From assembly GCA_011109175.1 (NCBI GenBank), contig RDEW01000016.1, positions 984,040-1,048,039 on the forward strand: a stretch of 64,000 nucleotides of DNA. Reading direction: 5' to 3'. This DNA is from Dicyema japonicum (Eukaryota; Dicyemida; Rhombozoa; Dicyemidae). The notes beneath the pieces are model-generated. The model was not told the origin of the DNA and did not search any database. It saw nothing but the letters and a program-made list of their open reading frames with translations. Shown here one piece after another: positions 1 through 11,440 of the stretch (its first letter is position 1; each line of letters begins with the position of its first letter). The translations under genes were made by a program, and so were the position numbers.

Positions 1-1130
1 CCCCAGTTGGAGGGGGAAAATTCTTCAGATATTCTCGGACAGACAATGCTGCATGCGATTTTCGCTGTCAGTCTTCTGAAATAGTTGCCGACTGCGATGG
101 GGCGGACCCCACCTCCAGGTTTTTTGAAGGCCAATAAATGTGCACTGAAAAGAAGCTCCCTTGCGTGAGGAGGAATATCTCCGTTCAAAATACGCATAAC
201 CAGTTTTGTAATTGATTTGACAAGGCTGCATCCAGCTTCTGTGGTAGCCCCCGCCGTAAGATCTTGATGTGACCTGGCCGCAAACCATCGAGACCTCCAC
301 TGCTACTCGCCGCAAACGACGAAATGCCGCGCCGCACTTCGCCTTCGGTGATGGTCGTCTTTGACAAATTTCCCGGATGCACGAATGGGCGGTAATCTGC
401 CGGAGGACATGGATGTTTTCGTCTGAGTAGTTCAAGCACCTCAGGCGTCGCAGCCATGACAGTATCGTTGCTGGAAACAACGCGCAACGGCGCTCAGACG
501 TCGCCTTCAAATAGTTTACGTTTACTCTTTAAGTTTGTCCGGGACATTCAAAGAAACGGAGGATTGGAATCAGGTTGTTTTGGTTTCATGACTTCCGTCT
601 TGGTGAAAGAATGCACATAGAAAACATGGATGTTCTTCATTTTTGAGGAAAGGGAGTTTCCAAGTGTCGACTTTCTCCTGTTTCTTTGATCTCCTTTTGA
701 GTCGTAAAAGGAATTCCAAGGCCATCGGGCGAAACTGACAGGTTTTAGCCAGGCCTCCTGGTCGTCGGACGTGAGAGCATCGTCAATTACAGAGGCCAGG
801 CATGTAGCCGCGGAGATCCGGACGGATCTTGGGATCCTGATTGGGGTCTTCCTGGCTTTCCTTAGATCTGACAAGAAGAGCAAGAGGTTGTCCATATCAT
901 TGAAGTCTAGAGGCTCATTCGGTTCGACGTGCTCGTTTGGAATGATCCTCTGGGTTTTCCGACCAGTGCCCATACAGACACTGCAGTTCCACAGGCAGAG
1001 CAACCATACAGCCCGCTGAGACATATTTATGCATCCGAGGTGGAAAAAGTCACCGCAAGACGAGCAGAAAAGTCCATATTTGCGTGCATTAGTATAACCG
1101 CATCAAAAGCATGTAGTTTCCAGTCTTTTG
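1..1130 (-). mobile_element. LINE-A 5' part: PHD finger plus start of reverse transcriptase, cut by window edge
   Basis: Read on the minus strand from about 1130 down to 1. The first stretch encodes a PHD-type zinc finger (CSSCGDFFHLGC, then WNCSVC). A linker follows (IPRSVRISAATCLASVIDDA, about 850-790), then the N-terminal part of a reverse transcriptase (SGGLDGLRPGHIK near 300-250; KKPGGGVRPIAVG near 130-85). These are typical of a widespread invertebrate non-LTR family. The reading frame shifts around 500-560, so the copy is broken. The catalytic part would lie beyond position 1. Confidence 0.75.
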
Positions 1131-1179
1131 GGTATAATATATGTTGTTTCATTATATGAACGACGCTCCATAATGATAC

Positions 1180-2290
1180 AATTCTCCTTATTAATTGGCC
1201 AATTTTTAATTTAAATTTTTCGAAATAACGAATATCAGAGGTAACGCCTTCGCCATTCTGTCGTCCTAGTTATTTATAATTTAAAAAATAAATTCTTTTG
1301 TGGTTCAAAAAAAATTTTTTTAAATGAAAATTTAATTAACACATGTTTTCCAATTTCTCTCGTGGACGCGATACTGGCTTACTTTTAATGGAAAAACTCA
1401 AATTGTTAATTACAAAGAAAATGATGATGTTTCGTGCCAGCGATTAGCTGATAGATTCTCAAGCATGTTCCGAAAGACAATACGAATTTTTCTATTGATT
1501 GACAACTGCCCTGCGCGTTGTATCCCGCCGAATTTGGAATATATAAAAATATTGTTTCTTCCAAAAAATAGTACGGGGTTGCTTCAACCCATGGATATTG
1601 GCATCATAAATTCTTTAAGAGTAATTTTACAAGACGCAAGTTAATCTATTTGACGGAATTATTGGAAACTCAAAATATTTCGGTCTATAATTCTTAGAAA
1701 AAAATGAATTTAAAGGATACGGTCTTTTTGACCAAAAATGGTTTGGGAAGACATAACCGAAGAAACGATCTGGAAATTTTTCAAAGTTATTAATAACTCC
1801 AATAACGAAATTCTTGAAATTGATATTAATGATACAATAATCAGAAGAACAGACATTTTCGCTCCTCTCAATGTTGACGATTTTTTAATTATTGAATACA
1901 CGGAAAATGAAACATTTATTGAAAATCAAAATTCTTAGAATATTCAGAAAATAGTGAACAAGAATCTGAAAAAACAAGGGATACAGACAAAATGGATATT
2001 GCAGTTAGATTAACTGTTATAGAGAAGGAACTCTTAGCCAATGTTGAGAATGAACATGAAGTTTCTCTAATTTCTTCAATAAGAAAGTACAAAGCTAGTA
2101 TTATTGACGGAAAGAAAAAAATTAGGAATTACATTTTATTTTAATAAAACTTAAATACATTTTTTTGTTCATTTAAGGCAATTATTTGCTTGTTGTTCTT
2201 GAAAATTATTGATTTTATTTTTTTTCAAATTGGCCACAAAATTCTAAGGAACCAAAAATGGCCAAATTGCGAGGGTCGAGTGTAGTCGCA
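1180..2290 (+). mobile_element. Tigger/pogo-like DNA transposon relic
   Basis: The stretch 1440-1640 encodes a pogo/Tigger DDE transposase core: an MFRK segment, LLIDNCPAR, ILFLPKNSTGLLQPMDIGII. A later piece (1738 on) begins MVWEDITEETIWKFF, like the conserved 'AWxxVTxxTIxNCF' tail of Tigger proteins. Stops and frame changes break the gene. The right end at about 2255-2285 carries a terminal motif (reverse complement CACTCGACCCTCGCAATTTG) that recurs at 21447, as expected for a terminal inverted repeat. The exact left end is unclear. Confidence 0.7.
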
Positions 2291-2984
2291 TGCAACACAA
2301 CAGCTATGGTTAGTGCCTTTCCATTACTTCTGTATGATTTTTTTAAATCAAAATTTAACATAAAAATAAGACCAACTGCGTGTCTTATAATCCGGCATGA
2401 AAAAAAACGTTACAATAAATTTGTTACGAAAAATAATTAAATGTCTAGAAAAAAACGTTATTATTATTATTCCCCTTCAACTTAGTCTCCTCCTCTTTTC
2501 CTTTTGGCACGATGATGCTGCTTCATTCGTTCCCCTTAGGCTGTGAGTTTTCTGGGAATCGTCCAAGGAAGTCATTCCATATTATGCTCTATACACATAC
2601 TCTCCAAGGTTTTCTTTGATTAAATATACGCTCGAGTTGGTGCCTCAACCTTCAGGGAATTGTGATGATGTTTGTAGAATTTGCTCACAGTACCATCCAA
2701 TGTTAGTGCGATTGATACAATTTATGTTAGTGCAATATTAACTTCAGCATTGTGGTGCCAATTCACTAGCAGGCAAGTCATATTTGTGTAGCTTTTCAAC
2801 CTCGACTTGTTTCAATGCCTGTTAAGAGGTGACTCCCACTTGGATAAGCGTAATTAAATTCCTCCTTTCGTCTATAAAATTTTCAGTTTAATTACAATTT
2901 TTATATCTATTTTGACTATGCGATGTTCTATTTTGACATTTTTTAAATCTATTTTAACAGTGCAATATTCATCTTTGACAATTA
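2290..2984. other. No gene seen
   Basis: AT-rich spacer. Around 2490-2510 there is a CT-rich run (CCTCCTCTTTTCCTTTTGGC) like the 5' part of the R300 repeat, but the match does not extend. Nothing else is recognised. Confidence 0.4.
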
Positions 2985-3360
2985 TTATTATTACCCCAGG
3001 ATCACTGGGTCAAAGAGAAAGAAATAAAAGTTCTCATCTAACTAAGTGATCCCAGACCGACAAAGGTGAGGACGAGTCCGGCGGGGTCGAGAATCCTGAA
3101 CAGCTCTTCTCATAGGACATGGCATCGGCTCACAATTTCTGTATGATTGTAGATAATTCGATAGTATTTGGAATAGAGGGCAGCTCGGTAGAACAGCCTC
3201 CTTTAATAGTTTTCGTTGTAGTTCAATTAAAAAATTTTCAATAGGTTGGATGTTGTGATCTGGTCCAATTAACCTTATTGCATCTTTGACAATGCAATTA
3301 ACAATATTAATTAACAACTTAATCATATAATGGAATCCCAAGCGTACAATTTCCATTTAT
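2985..3360 (-). mobile_element. LINE-D C-terminal end and 3' tail
   Basis: The minus strand encodes a reverse-transcriptase C-terminus (IGPDHNIQPIENFLIELQRK ... MPCPMRRAV) nearly identical to the copy at 56690-56880. It is followed by the family 3' tail: GGGATCACT, a pyrimidine stretch, CCCAGTGATCCTGGGG and a TAATAATAAT run (2985-3050). A 5'-truncated insertion. Confidence 0.75.
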
Positions 3361-3369
3361 TTTTTCAAC

Positions 3370-3655
3370 ATTCCTGTAAAAATGTCATATTTTCTTCCGC
3401 GTTAGATGTGTTAGAGAATAATCCAAAGCATTTTGTAGTAATTGACTTCGAAATTCGGTCAGGGTTCCATTTCCTGCTGCAATAACATCATTATGGGGAT
3501 CGTTGTGATTAGATAAATACGTCTTTATCCCAGCCTTAAGAATTAAGTTGAGGAGAATATCAAATCTTCGTATAGTACGTTCTACTCGTATACCTTCAAA
3601 ATTTCTTTGTTTTTTATGGATTGGAGCATTATCCATATAAATAATAAGTTCCTCT
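3370..3655 (-). pseudogene. Tc1/IS630-like transposase, C-terminal part
   Basis: Encodes MDNAPIHKK, the second catalytic Asp region of Tc1/IS630-type DDE transposases. Downstream the frame has NHNDPHNDVIAAGNGTLTEF and ALDYSLTHLTRKK, which fit the family's helical C-terminus. The expected first half lies at 4930-5560 on the same strand, separated by the LINE-D insertion at 3640-4930. A single copy, not intact. Confidence 0.65.
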
Positions 3656-4930
3656 CCAGCTAAACTGTCTTCCTTTTAGGTATACTTTCACCCAATTCAC
3701 TAGTTCCTTTGGGCTCCCTCTCCGAGATAAGTGATCGATTATGGCTCTGTGATTAACACTGTCAAATGCTTTTGATATGTCGAGACATATGACATTCAGG
3801 AAACATTTGGATTCTCTGGCTTTGCATAACTCGGAGTTGAGATGAAATAAGCAATCACCGCATGACCATCCTGGGCGAAAACCAAATTGATCATTTCTGA
3901 AGTAATCTTCTTTTTCCAGCTGATTTGTAAGCCTCCAGAAAACAATTTTTCCATGATTTTTGAAATTGACCAACTCAGGCTGATCGGACGGTAGCTATCA
4001 GGATCATTCTTCGGTCTTCCTGTCTTCGCTATCATCCGTACAATGGTCTTCTTCCATTCCTGTTGAACATGACCAATTTTTATGTATGCGTTGAACATAT
4101 TTTTGAGAACTTCAAATAAAATTTCTGGGACTTCTTTGAACATCCTAGCTTTGATGAAATCACTGCCCGAGCTTTATTCTTGACAGCTCTTATTGCTATC
4201 TTCCGCTCTTCTAGAGAGATCTCTATAAATGCTGTTTTCTCTGACAATGGTTCGTAACATGTCTTCTCCGCGATGACATCATCGTCCACATCAAATATCT
4301 TTTTAAGCTGTGTCTCAAAAACTAGAAGTATTTCTTCTTCAGCATAGTGGGTGCCATCCGGTTTCTTGAGCACAATCTTGTTTGCGATTGATTCTGGGTT
4401 CCTCACTTTTCGGTATACCTTCCAGAAAGAGGGATTGTGTTTGTTTAGCTTCCGTAGTTGAGAGTTCCACTTATTCTCATTCCAACTTTTGAATTGTTCC
4501 GACAACTGCTTTTGTAGTTCGCCGATTTTGTGAGACAAGGCTAAGCGGTCCTGTGGGTCTACGCATCTCCTCAGTTTAGTCCTTAGATTATTTCTTTTCA
4601 ACACAATTTTCTTGATGTGCCATGGAATAGGGACAACATTATCGTTTCTTGAGTATATTTTTCTACCAAAGTTATCCAGATAGTATAATATCAGATCCGT
4701 TACTCGTTTACTTGTTTTATCAATTTCCAGACGAGTCTTGGGCTCGGTATGCCCTAACATCAATTCCTTTGCAATGAACATCTTATAGTGATTCCAGTTT
4801 AGATTCTTGGTATCGTAACCGACAAAGACTCCAGGTTCATTAATCATTTTCATATCCACGGATGTTAGCAATGGAATGTGGTCACTGTCAATATCCGGAA
4901 GAGTAATTGGTACGTCGGCGTATTCTGATA
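3640..4930 (-). mobile_element. LINE-D (Jockey/CR1-like) reverse transcriptase inserted in a Tc1 transposase
   Basis: The minus strand shows the end of an endonuclease domain (DIDSDHIPLL near 4890), a linker (NKWNSQLRKLNKHNPSFWK), then reverse transcriptase motifs (RMIAKTGRPKNDPDSYRPIS near 4000; QFGFRPGWSCGDCLFHL; LDISKAFDSVNHRAIIDHLS near 3760). Two frameshifts break it and the YxDD box is missing, so it is dead and truncated at both ends. It sits between the two halves of a Tc1-like transposase. Confidence 0.75.
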
Positions 4931-5560
4931 GCAGGGGAAATCAAGAAGACACCAAGCTTGTCACCCCCGTAGAGAGAGAAATGGTTATCCTCTTTTGATA
5001 AATTTCGATTTATAGATCCAATGTGTGATTCAATTCTCACAATTGTTCCATTGTCATCAATTGCTAAAATGCCGTTGAGATTCACTCCTTTGCTTTCCTT
5101 TACTGGAACTATCGCACGTGATCCTATATGGGATCAGCCGAATTTTTTTAATGTAAAGAGATTGAACTTTGTTTCGTCCAAATGTATTTTTCTATTTGTA
5201 TTACGTTGATAATCCAATGCAAATATTTTTTTTCTATATTTTCCAGACTATTCCTGGAAATTGGTCTCTTCGCAGCATTAGTTAGGTAATCAATCGGCCA
5301 TTAAGTCGGTTATATATTGTCGCAATACAAACTTTATTATTTACCAATGTTCGTATTTCCTTCAATGTTATCGATGGATTATTCTCAATTTTTTTTAATC
5401 ATCATCAGTAAGTTTAATCGTAGCATCCCTTCTACCTCCATGTTTACAAACATACGGATTTCCACTTTTTACGATGGCTATAGCTGTTGTCCTCTTGACT
5501 CCAAAATCTCGAGCAAGCTGTATTTAATCGCCACCCTCTTCATCCTTATTTATAAGTGAT
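4930..5560 (-). pseudogene. Tc1/IS630-like transposase, N-terminal part
   Basis: The N-terminal helix-turn-helix region lies at about 5540-5290. The first catalytic segment is LDETKFNLFTLKKFG near 5170, followed by SHIGSRAIVPVK and NLNGILAIDDNGTIVRIESH (5085-5030). A TGA replaces the Trp codon after KKFG. The better preserved copy of the same segment is at 22830-23430. Confidence 0.65.
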
Positions 5561-6885
5561 CTTCTCGAAGCTATTCTGATATTCTTGAAATAAAATTGGT
5601 ACAAGAACAACGAATCAACTGGTTTGTTGTTTTGTAATTTTTTATCTGTGGTTATTTCTGTATCCACTCGGATCTCGACTGATTTATTCACAGTTACTGA
5701 TTGTACAGAATGTGTATTCAGTTTCTCGGATTTTTTAATTCCGCATTGTCTGCATAGATGCAAATACAACTTCGTTATGACGTTGGAGATAATCACTATT
5801 CAACAGTCGATCACATTTTGTTGCCAAGTGGTCAACAGTTTTCTTGGCTGAGTTGCAGTGGCTGCAGCTAACCCCAGTATAATCAATAGGTTTCGGTCTT
5901 GTGATAGACACAGTATCCCTTCACATCTGAGAGAGTTGTTCCCGTGTGATAGCCAAAGGGAAGATTCGGCGATGTCGATTTTTAAATCACGCAGACAGTG
6001 GAATGGGACTCCATGTAGCTGCTTTTTCTGAATTTCTTTACTATCCAGTTCTTTTAATGTCTTTTAATAAACCGGAACTGAGAATATCAGGCCTTCGAGC
6101 TTTATATTTTCGGCATAAAAATTCTGCGATAGTGATCATGTTTTCTTTGATTTGACGATCCGCAGAATCCCTGAATTCCTCAACCAATAACTAGACTTCT
6201 TTCCAAGGTCTCGTAGGAATTGGAGTAGCATCCGTCACTTTTATGTGTAATAGATTCCAATCCCATTCCAAGTTGGTTTCTTGACATATAAAGTCTTTAA
6301 TCGCTAGTTTCAGGTGAATCCGATGGTTTACAAGGATTTTTCGTATGCTTTTGTCAATCAGTTCATATTCAGTTGGTTCGATGTCAATTAGTCCGATGTA
6401 ATAGTTATACAGAGATAAAGCATATTCGTTTATAGCTTTAAACAAGTTCGCTGAGTTTAATTTTGACTTGGCCAGGTTGTCGAAACTCTTTTTAACTCCG
6501 TCAAAGATTGACTTTAGTATTTCTTCTTTCAAGACTTTGCTATCTTTATTTTCGAGGACCCGAGGTTTCGATAGCCATCTATTCCATCAACTTTCCTTCA
6601 GAACTGAGATTTCGCACATTTTTAGCTGACTTCTCTACATTTCTCACAAATCCAGAAACTTAGAAGAAACTGTTCACTTCGTTAGTCGTCCATAAACAGT
6701 AAGTGATTTGTTGCGTATGAAATAGAGCCTTTGCCTGTGTTATCCAAAACCACTTTTGTGTATTTCGCATTTAAAACCCTACTCAGTGGGTCCGGTAAAA
6801 TGCTGAAAATTTTGTTCTGAAAATTTTGTCTCCAAATTCTCAAGTGAATCTTGCATTTCTTTAACAATTATAAATTGAGAAACAT
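5560..6885 (-). mobile_element. LINE-B fragment (FMDD reverse transcriptase, R2-like C-terminus)
   Basis: Minus-strand pieces in order: a reverse-transcriptase catalytic segment with LLFMDD (6690), SLYNYYIGLIDIEPTEYELI then KSIRKILVNHRIHLK (6400-6310), and a C-terminal Cys/His region with CRQCGIKKSEKLNTHSVQS (5760-5700). These are the hallmarks of a family usually annotated as 'type-1 retrotransposable element R2'-like. Many frame breaks. It is about 90% similar to 23430-24760 by eye. Confidence 0.7.
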
Positions 6886-7112
6886 GAGTAGTTAATTACT
6901 GAGTCCAGCGGATATGATCGAGTGGCTGTTACCTCTGACTACTGCCAGGGATATCCTTTGGAAAAGCCACTCGGTTTCCCGACGCTCCCTCGAGGCTTTG
7001 GTCAATAGACACCCAAGTGCTCTAAGGAAAGAGACCGTCTTGGGGCCGAAGACTCCGCTCGTCTCGACGACCACTGGCTGTACATGGAAACGGTTTAGGA
7101 GGCTGCTGTAAA
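6885..7112 (-). mobile_element. LINE-A 3' fragment
   Basis: The minus strand encodes the family A C-terminus: VVETSGVFGPKTVSFLRALG, then RRETEWLFQRISLAVVRGNS. The same end occurs at 12400-12560, 20700-20905, 21580-21770 and 44040-44180. Its upstream edge coincides with the inverted repeat at 7077-7164. Confidence 0.7.
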
Positions 7113-7164
7113 GAAATAAAAATAAAGAAATACAGCAGCCTCCTAAACCGTTTCCATGTACAGC
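7077..7164. repeat. Perfect 34-bp inverted repeat with a 20-bp purine-rich spacer
   Basis: Left arm 7077-7110 and right arm 7131-7164 are exact reverse complements (arm begins GCTGTACATGGAAACGG). The spacer is almost all A/G/T. As RNA it would form a 34-bp hairpin. The left arm is part of the LINE-A fragment, so the right arm is an inverted duplication of element sequence. Confidence 0.95.
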
Positions 7165-7551
7165 TTTAACAATTGTATTCGTGTCTAAAGTTTATAATTA
7201 TAAATATCATTCACAAATTCTAAAGTTTATAATTATAAATGTCATTCACAAATTCATTGTTTTCAACATTTATATGCTTATATATTCATTTGTAAGATTA
7301 TCTTCTGAATGGTTTAAAAAATAATAATTCAATATGGATTTTTCTTTGTTCTCAGCCAAAATGTTAGATTTAAAAAAAACTGCCCCAATTCTTTTAATGT
7401 GAATATATGTGAATAAATAGTTTATTGTGAAATGTTTTAAAGAATTACTGTGCTAAAATATTAATGGTTTTATGACAATTCCACGTTATTATTGATGTCT
7501 CAAGGTGAAAATATTTCTTGTCAACTCTATTGTACAAAACACAGACTATAA
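7165..7551. other. AT-rich spacer with a 35-bp direct duplication
   Basis: A 35-bp unit beginning TCTAAAGTTTATAATTATAA is present twice in tandem at 7184-7254 with one difference. No coding signal is seen in the rest. Confidence 0.6.
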
Positions 7552-7862
7552 TAATAATAAAGCCTTTTCACGAGAGCCATAGCATTTATAGCTCCGCATA
7601 GGCAGGACACACACTTTATTTAAGTAAAGAACAGTTAATTTTAACTAATCGTAGAACCAAGGAATATCTTCACTTCTTATTTTCTTTTTCTTGTGTGAGT
7701 ATCCTTTCTAGACAATCCAGTTCCACGGTGAGTATTCACTGATGACGGCGTCACTCGTCAAACCCTTTCTGCATCGTAGATGCGTGGAACTTTCCACCAG
7801 ATGAACAGCAGCCGTAACCTAAGCCACTTAGGCCCGACACCTAACCACTATGCCACACAGAC
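7552..7862 (-). mobile_element. tRNA-derived SINE copy
   Basis: The 5' end (right side) carries an A box (GTGGCATAGTGGTTAGGTG). The body contains the GCATCTACGATGC and GACGAGTGACGCCGTCATCAG segments shared by all copies, and the 3' end is TATGGCTCTCGTGAAAAGGC followed by TTATTATTATT. Part of the B-box region is deleted. Confidence 0.85.
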
Positions 7863-8564
7863 TATGGGAATATATTTTTTATAATGATGCCTTTGTTATT
7901 TAAAGGCCAATAATAAACATTATTTTTAAAGGCTAAGCTTTTCATATTTTTTAAGAAAATATGAATTCTCCTATATTCAAAACATGACAATGATATGTGA
8001 TTGGTTAATATAATTGCTAATTGGTAAGAAAGTTGAGATTGGGATATATTTTTGGTGATGACGCAGCTCTTGTTTACTGATTCCCTCAAGATTGATGTAA
8101 CATTTCGTTCCCCTTCTTATATTCACAGACAAAATAATTGACTCAGAAGACATCTGATAAACCAAGTTTTTAGAATAAAGAATGGCCTGAAATATTGAGG
8201 AATCTGATTAGCATCGTTCACTTTGGGGAGAACAAGGGAATTAATAGTAAATAATAACCACGGAATTGAGTTAATTAAAGTCTAATTAAGGGACATTCAG
8301 TTTCCACTGTTAGAGGGAGACACGTATTTTTCTAGTATGATGTTTATCCATATCCGCTGTTATGGGAACCCCTCCAATTGAGTGCGCAAAAGATTAATTT
8401 TTTTGGATACCGACCATCCACTAGGCGTCTCCTAAAATAGATAGATCACATGACACATCTTAAGATACGTAAACGGACAAAACACTAAAATATCTTTCGC
8501 TATGTACGCAGTGGTGTGGAAATATTCGTAAAATCCTAATAGTTATAATTTCACTTGTGCAGCA
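7863..8564. other. No gene seen; R300-like remnant
   Basis: AT-rich. Around 8420-8455 the sequence AGGCGTCTCC...GATCACATGAC matches the minus strand of the R300 repeat (compare 53090-53120). ORFs here are short and have no recognisable homology. Confidence 0.4.
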
Positions 8565-9560
8565 TTCAAAACAATCCTCCGAACCAACTTCTTCCAACCT
8601 CCTCGATCGTAAGAGAGTTTCCTCTACTCGTCCAGGTCGTCCCCACTTCTTAGACGTTTGTTCACAAGCTTTAGATCTCCGTCAAGTGTTTCAGGTAGTG
8701 TAATACGCCGAGCGCCCAAGTCCATACGCAAGATATGTCCAAATAGCCTCCAGCGCATGTCAACAATGTCGAGACTCAGTGGACCCGTGCAACATCTCTT
8801 GTACAGCGATTCCTTTTTTATTCTTGCTGGCCAGTTCAGTCCTAGTAAGGATCTAAGTTGTCTTCGATTGAAAGAGTCTAGTCCAAGTTGTTCGGTTTTG
8901 GACGTTCCCCAGGTCGATGAATTGTACATTAGGATGGGCTTGACAAAGGCTTCATATAGTCTCAAACGAAGTGATGTGCAGGATCGTCGTTTGCCAATCC
9001 ACTTTTTTTCAACTTGTTCATCGTTACCCAAGCGAGGACCTTCCTTCTGGCAATATCTTGACTATCTCCTAATAAAGAGCCAAGTTTGTCTGTTTTTTCG
9101 CCATGTTTCACTTTATCTGCTTTCTATTCTCCTGATTTCCACAATGTCAGTTTTTGTGGTGTTCATTCCAAGGAACCATCGGTTCAGCTCAGCAGGTGCC
9201 ACCTCGAAGAGTCGAAGTAGAGCCGATTTGTCTTCTGACACAAAGTCGACGTCGTCCGCATAGGCAATTTCGACGATGTTGCCATCATATAACTTCCGAA
9301 GATCTCGTAATGCCGCCTCCAGATATATGACAAATAGCAGAGGCGAGAGGGAATCTCCCTGGGGACGTAAATTCACGGGAAAACGTCATACCGACCCGTA
9401 CTCTGAGCTTCGTGTTAGATAGCAGCACTTTGATCATACTGACAGAATGAGGGTCCAAGAATTGTTCCAGTATCCTGAGAAGTAGACCACGGCGGACCGT
9501 GTCAAAGGCCCTAGAGAGGTCTATTATTATTAATGCACAAATTTTTTTTGTCAAGAGTCA
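8565..9560 (-). mobile_element. LINE-C fragment (YADD reverse transcriptase to C-terminus)
   Basis: The minus strand encodes LSRAFDTVRRGLLLRIL (9520), GDSLSPLLFVIYLEAALRDL (9350), IAYADDVDFVSEDKS (9265), a Trp-rich helper region (YNSSTWGTSK, 8930), DMRWRLFGHILRM (8750) and the end piece KRLRSGDDLDE (8640). It parallels the intact LINE-C at 26240-28351 and has several frameshifts. Confidence 0.8.
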
Positions 9561-9764
9561 CAAAATCATGTCAACAAATGTGTTGGCGCCTTCCTGCATT
9601 GTGACCAACTTGTTTATGGAATAACAGGAAATGACAATCATAAATCAATACAAATTGACGGTATATGGCGGTGAAGTATTAATCGTTGCTTCCAAGAGCT
9701 TTTGAGACAATCTTTAAGATAGTTACTCTCTCTGGTTTTCCGCATTTTTGAAAAAAAATTCCTA

Positions 9765-10092
9765 CCTGGGTGGCATAGTGGTTAGGTGTCGGGCTAAAGT
9801 GGCTTAGGTCACGGGTTTGATTCTCGCTGCTGTTCACCTGGTGAAAGGTTCAACGCATCTACGATGCGGAAAGGGCTTGACAAGTGACGCGTCATCAGTG
9901 GAGATTCACTGCGGAACTGGATAGTCAAAAGGACATGCACACAAGAAAAAGAAAAAAAAGAAGTGAAGAGCATTCCTTGGTTCTCCCTTTACGATTAGCT
10001 ATAATAACTGTTCTTTACTCAAATAAAGTGTGTGTTCTGCACGAGCGAAACCTTAGACATCTTACGTGCTTATGGCAACGCGGTAGTGCTTA
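9765..10092 (+). mobile_element. tRNA-derived SINE copy
   Basis: A box at 9772 (GTGGCATAGTGGTTAGGTG) and B-box-like GGGTTTGATTCTCGC at 9812, then the shared body and an AAATAAAGTGTGTGT segment. The 3' tail is degenerate (TTATGGCAACGCGGTAGTGC). Confidence 0.85.
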
Positions 10093-11094
10093 ATTACTAT
10101 TAAATTTTAAAACATGATTCCCAGATATTTGATGTGCTATTGGTAGAGAGAATTCGTTTTTTGAGGAGGATTCTCGATTTGAAGTACTAGTCCTCGTTTA
10201 AATGTAGTAAATATAGTCGGAAAGGACTTGGTTGGCAAAACTTCATATTATATTCATGGAGTCAGAGTGTTACCTATTTTTGTATGACCTCAGTGGCTGT
10301 TTGATAATCATAGAAGCAGCAGGCGATGTGGATACCATTAACATTTAGCTGAGGAATCGTTAGAGAGTAGCCATAACAAAGGTTTGGTTACACATCACCA
10401 GACAGGAGCAACAATAAGAAAACGGAAATATTGCAAAACTATTTGAGGAAGAGAACTATCTAGAACAACGGATTCTGACATCATATTTGTATAATATGTT
10501 GGACACATTATTATTACCTTAGAATCACCTGATTAAAAGTAAATAAAGTTCATAACTAAGTGACCCTAGACCGACATGGGGGAGGTCCTATCCGAAGTGG
10601 GAGAAAATCCTGGATGACTTTACAGATACTTTGAACACATTGTAGGAACACTCATTAAACTTATTATCTTGCTCCTCGAAAACATATGAGAGTAACAAAA
10701 AGGATTGCTCTTGGAATGAGGTTCGAGGAAGTTCTGAATGATCAAGAAACCCTCTTAAAACCAAGGCAAAACATTATCAAAATCTGATTTAAGGTTTAAA
10801 AACACATATTCTAAACTTGGGGTGCTTCAAGACATTCTTTCAATTCAATGTCCATTACCAAGAGAGTGTGGGCATTCATATTGATGACAGCCATTCCAGG
10901 CACAGTTGTTTACTTAATGTTATCAATGGCTTTTCTACTCGTCCCCACCACAAAGAAATCCATCTCCAAGGTTTAAAACTGTCGCGAGCCACAGACTTAC
11001 CTTGATAGCTAAAATGTAAATCATTGTCAAAAAATAAAATATTCAATTATTTCAAAGAAAACACTAACTAATTATTGATAATTAAATTTTAAGG
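10093..11094. other. Intergenic; LINE-D tail remnants
   Basis: About 10495-10600 holds a minus-strand LINE-D 3' tail (AACTAAGTGACCCTAGACCGAC ending in ATTATTACC). The segment near 10200-10330 resembles 38740-38800. No protein gene is recognised in the rest. Confidence 0.45.
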
Positions 11095-11440
11095 CGTTTA
11101 GAATGCACCTTCTTTACAATTCCCTCTCTATCTTTAACATTGACAAAATTGTTAAACAATTTAGCAACAATAGTGACAGCATCTCCGTAGGGATGTTCAA
11201 ACCTTTGCAGACGTAGTGAAGGATTAGTTCCATAGTCCTTCTGAATTTTTCTGAATACGAACCTTTTAAGTAATTATAAATTATCTCCAATGTTAAATTC
11301 ATATTTCGATCGATGCACTCCCATCTTTTTATTCATCCTTTTATAATAAGGAGAATTCAATTCTACCCGAGGAAAATCAAATCCGATGTTCAGCCAGAAG
11401 GCCAATGTAATGTAATTATAGGTTCGCCATATTGTAAAAT
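11095..11440 (-). other. Unrecognised coding-like stretch, probably retroelement-derived
   Basis: Two overlapping minus-strand readings look protein-like: one starting MNLTLEIIYNYLKGSYSEKF and one ending AKLFNNFVNVKDREGIVKKV before a stop at about 11086. The second vaguely resembles the ORF1 (nucleic-acid-binding) tail of LINEs ('FxNFKDRExILKKxHxxRLK'). I do not recognise a host gene. Likely a decayed fragment. Confidence 0.3.

Noticed and set aside
5021-5209. Plus-strand ORFs here and at 22894-23157
   Set aside because: Antisense to Tc1-like transposase sequence with catalytic motifs; shadows.
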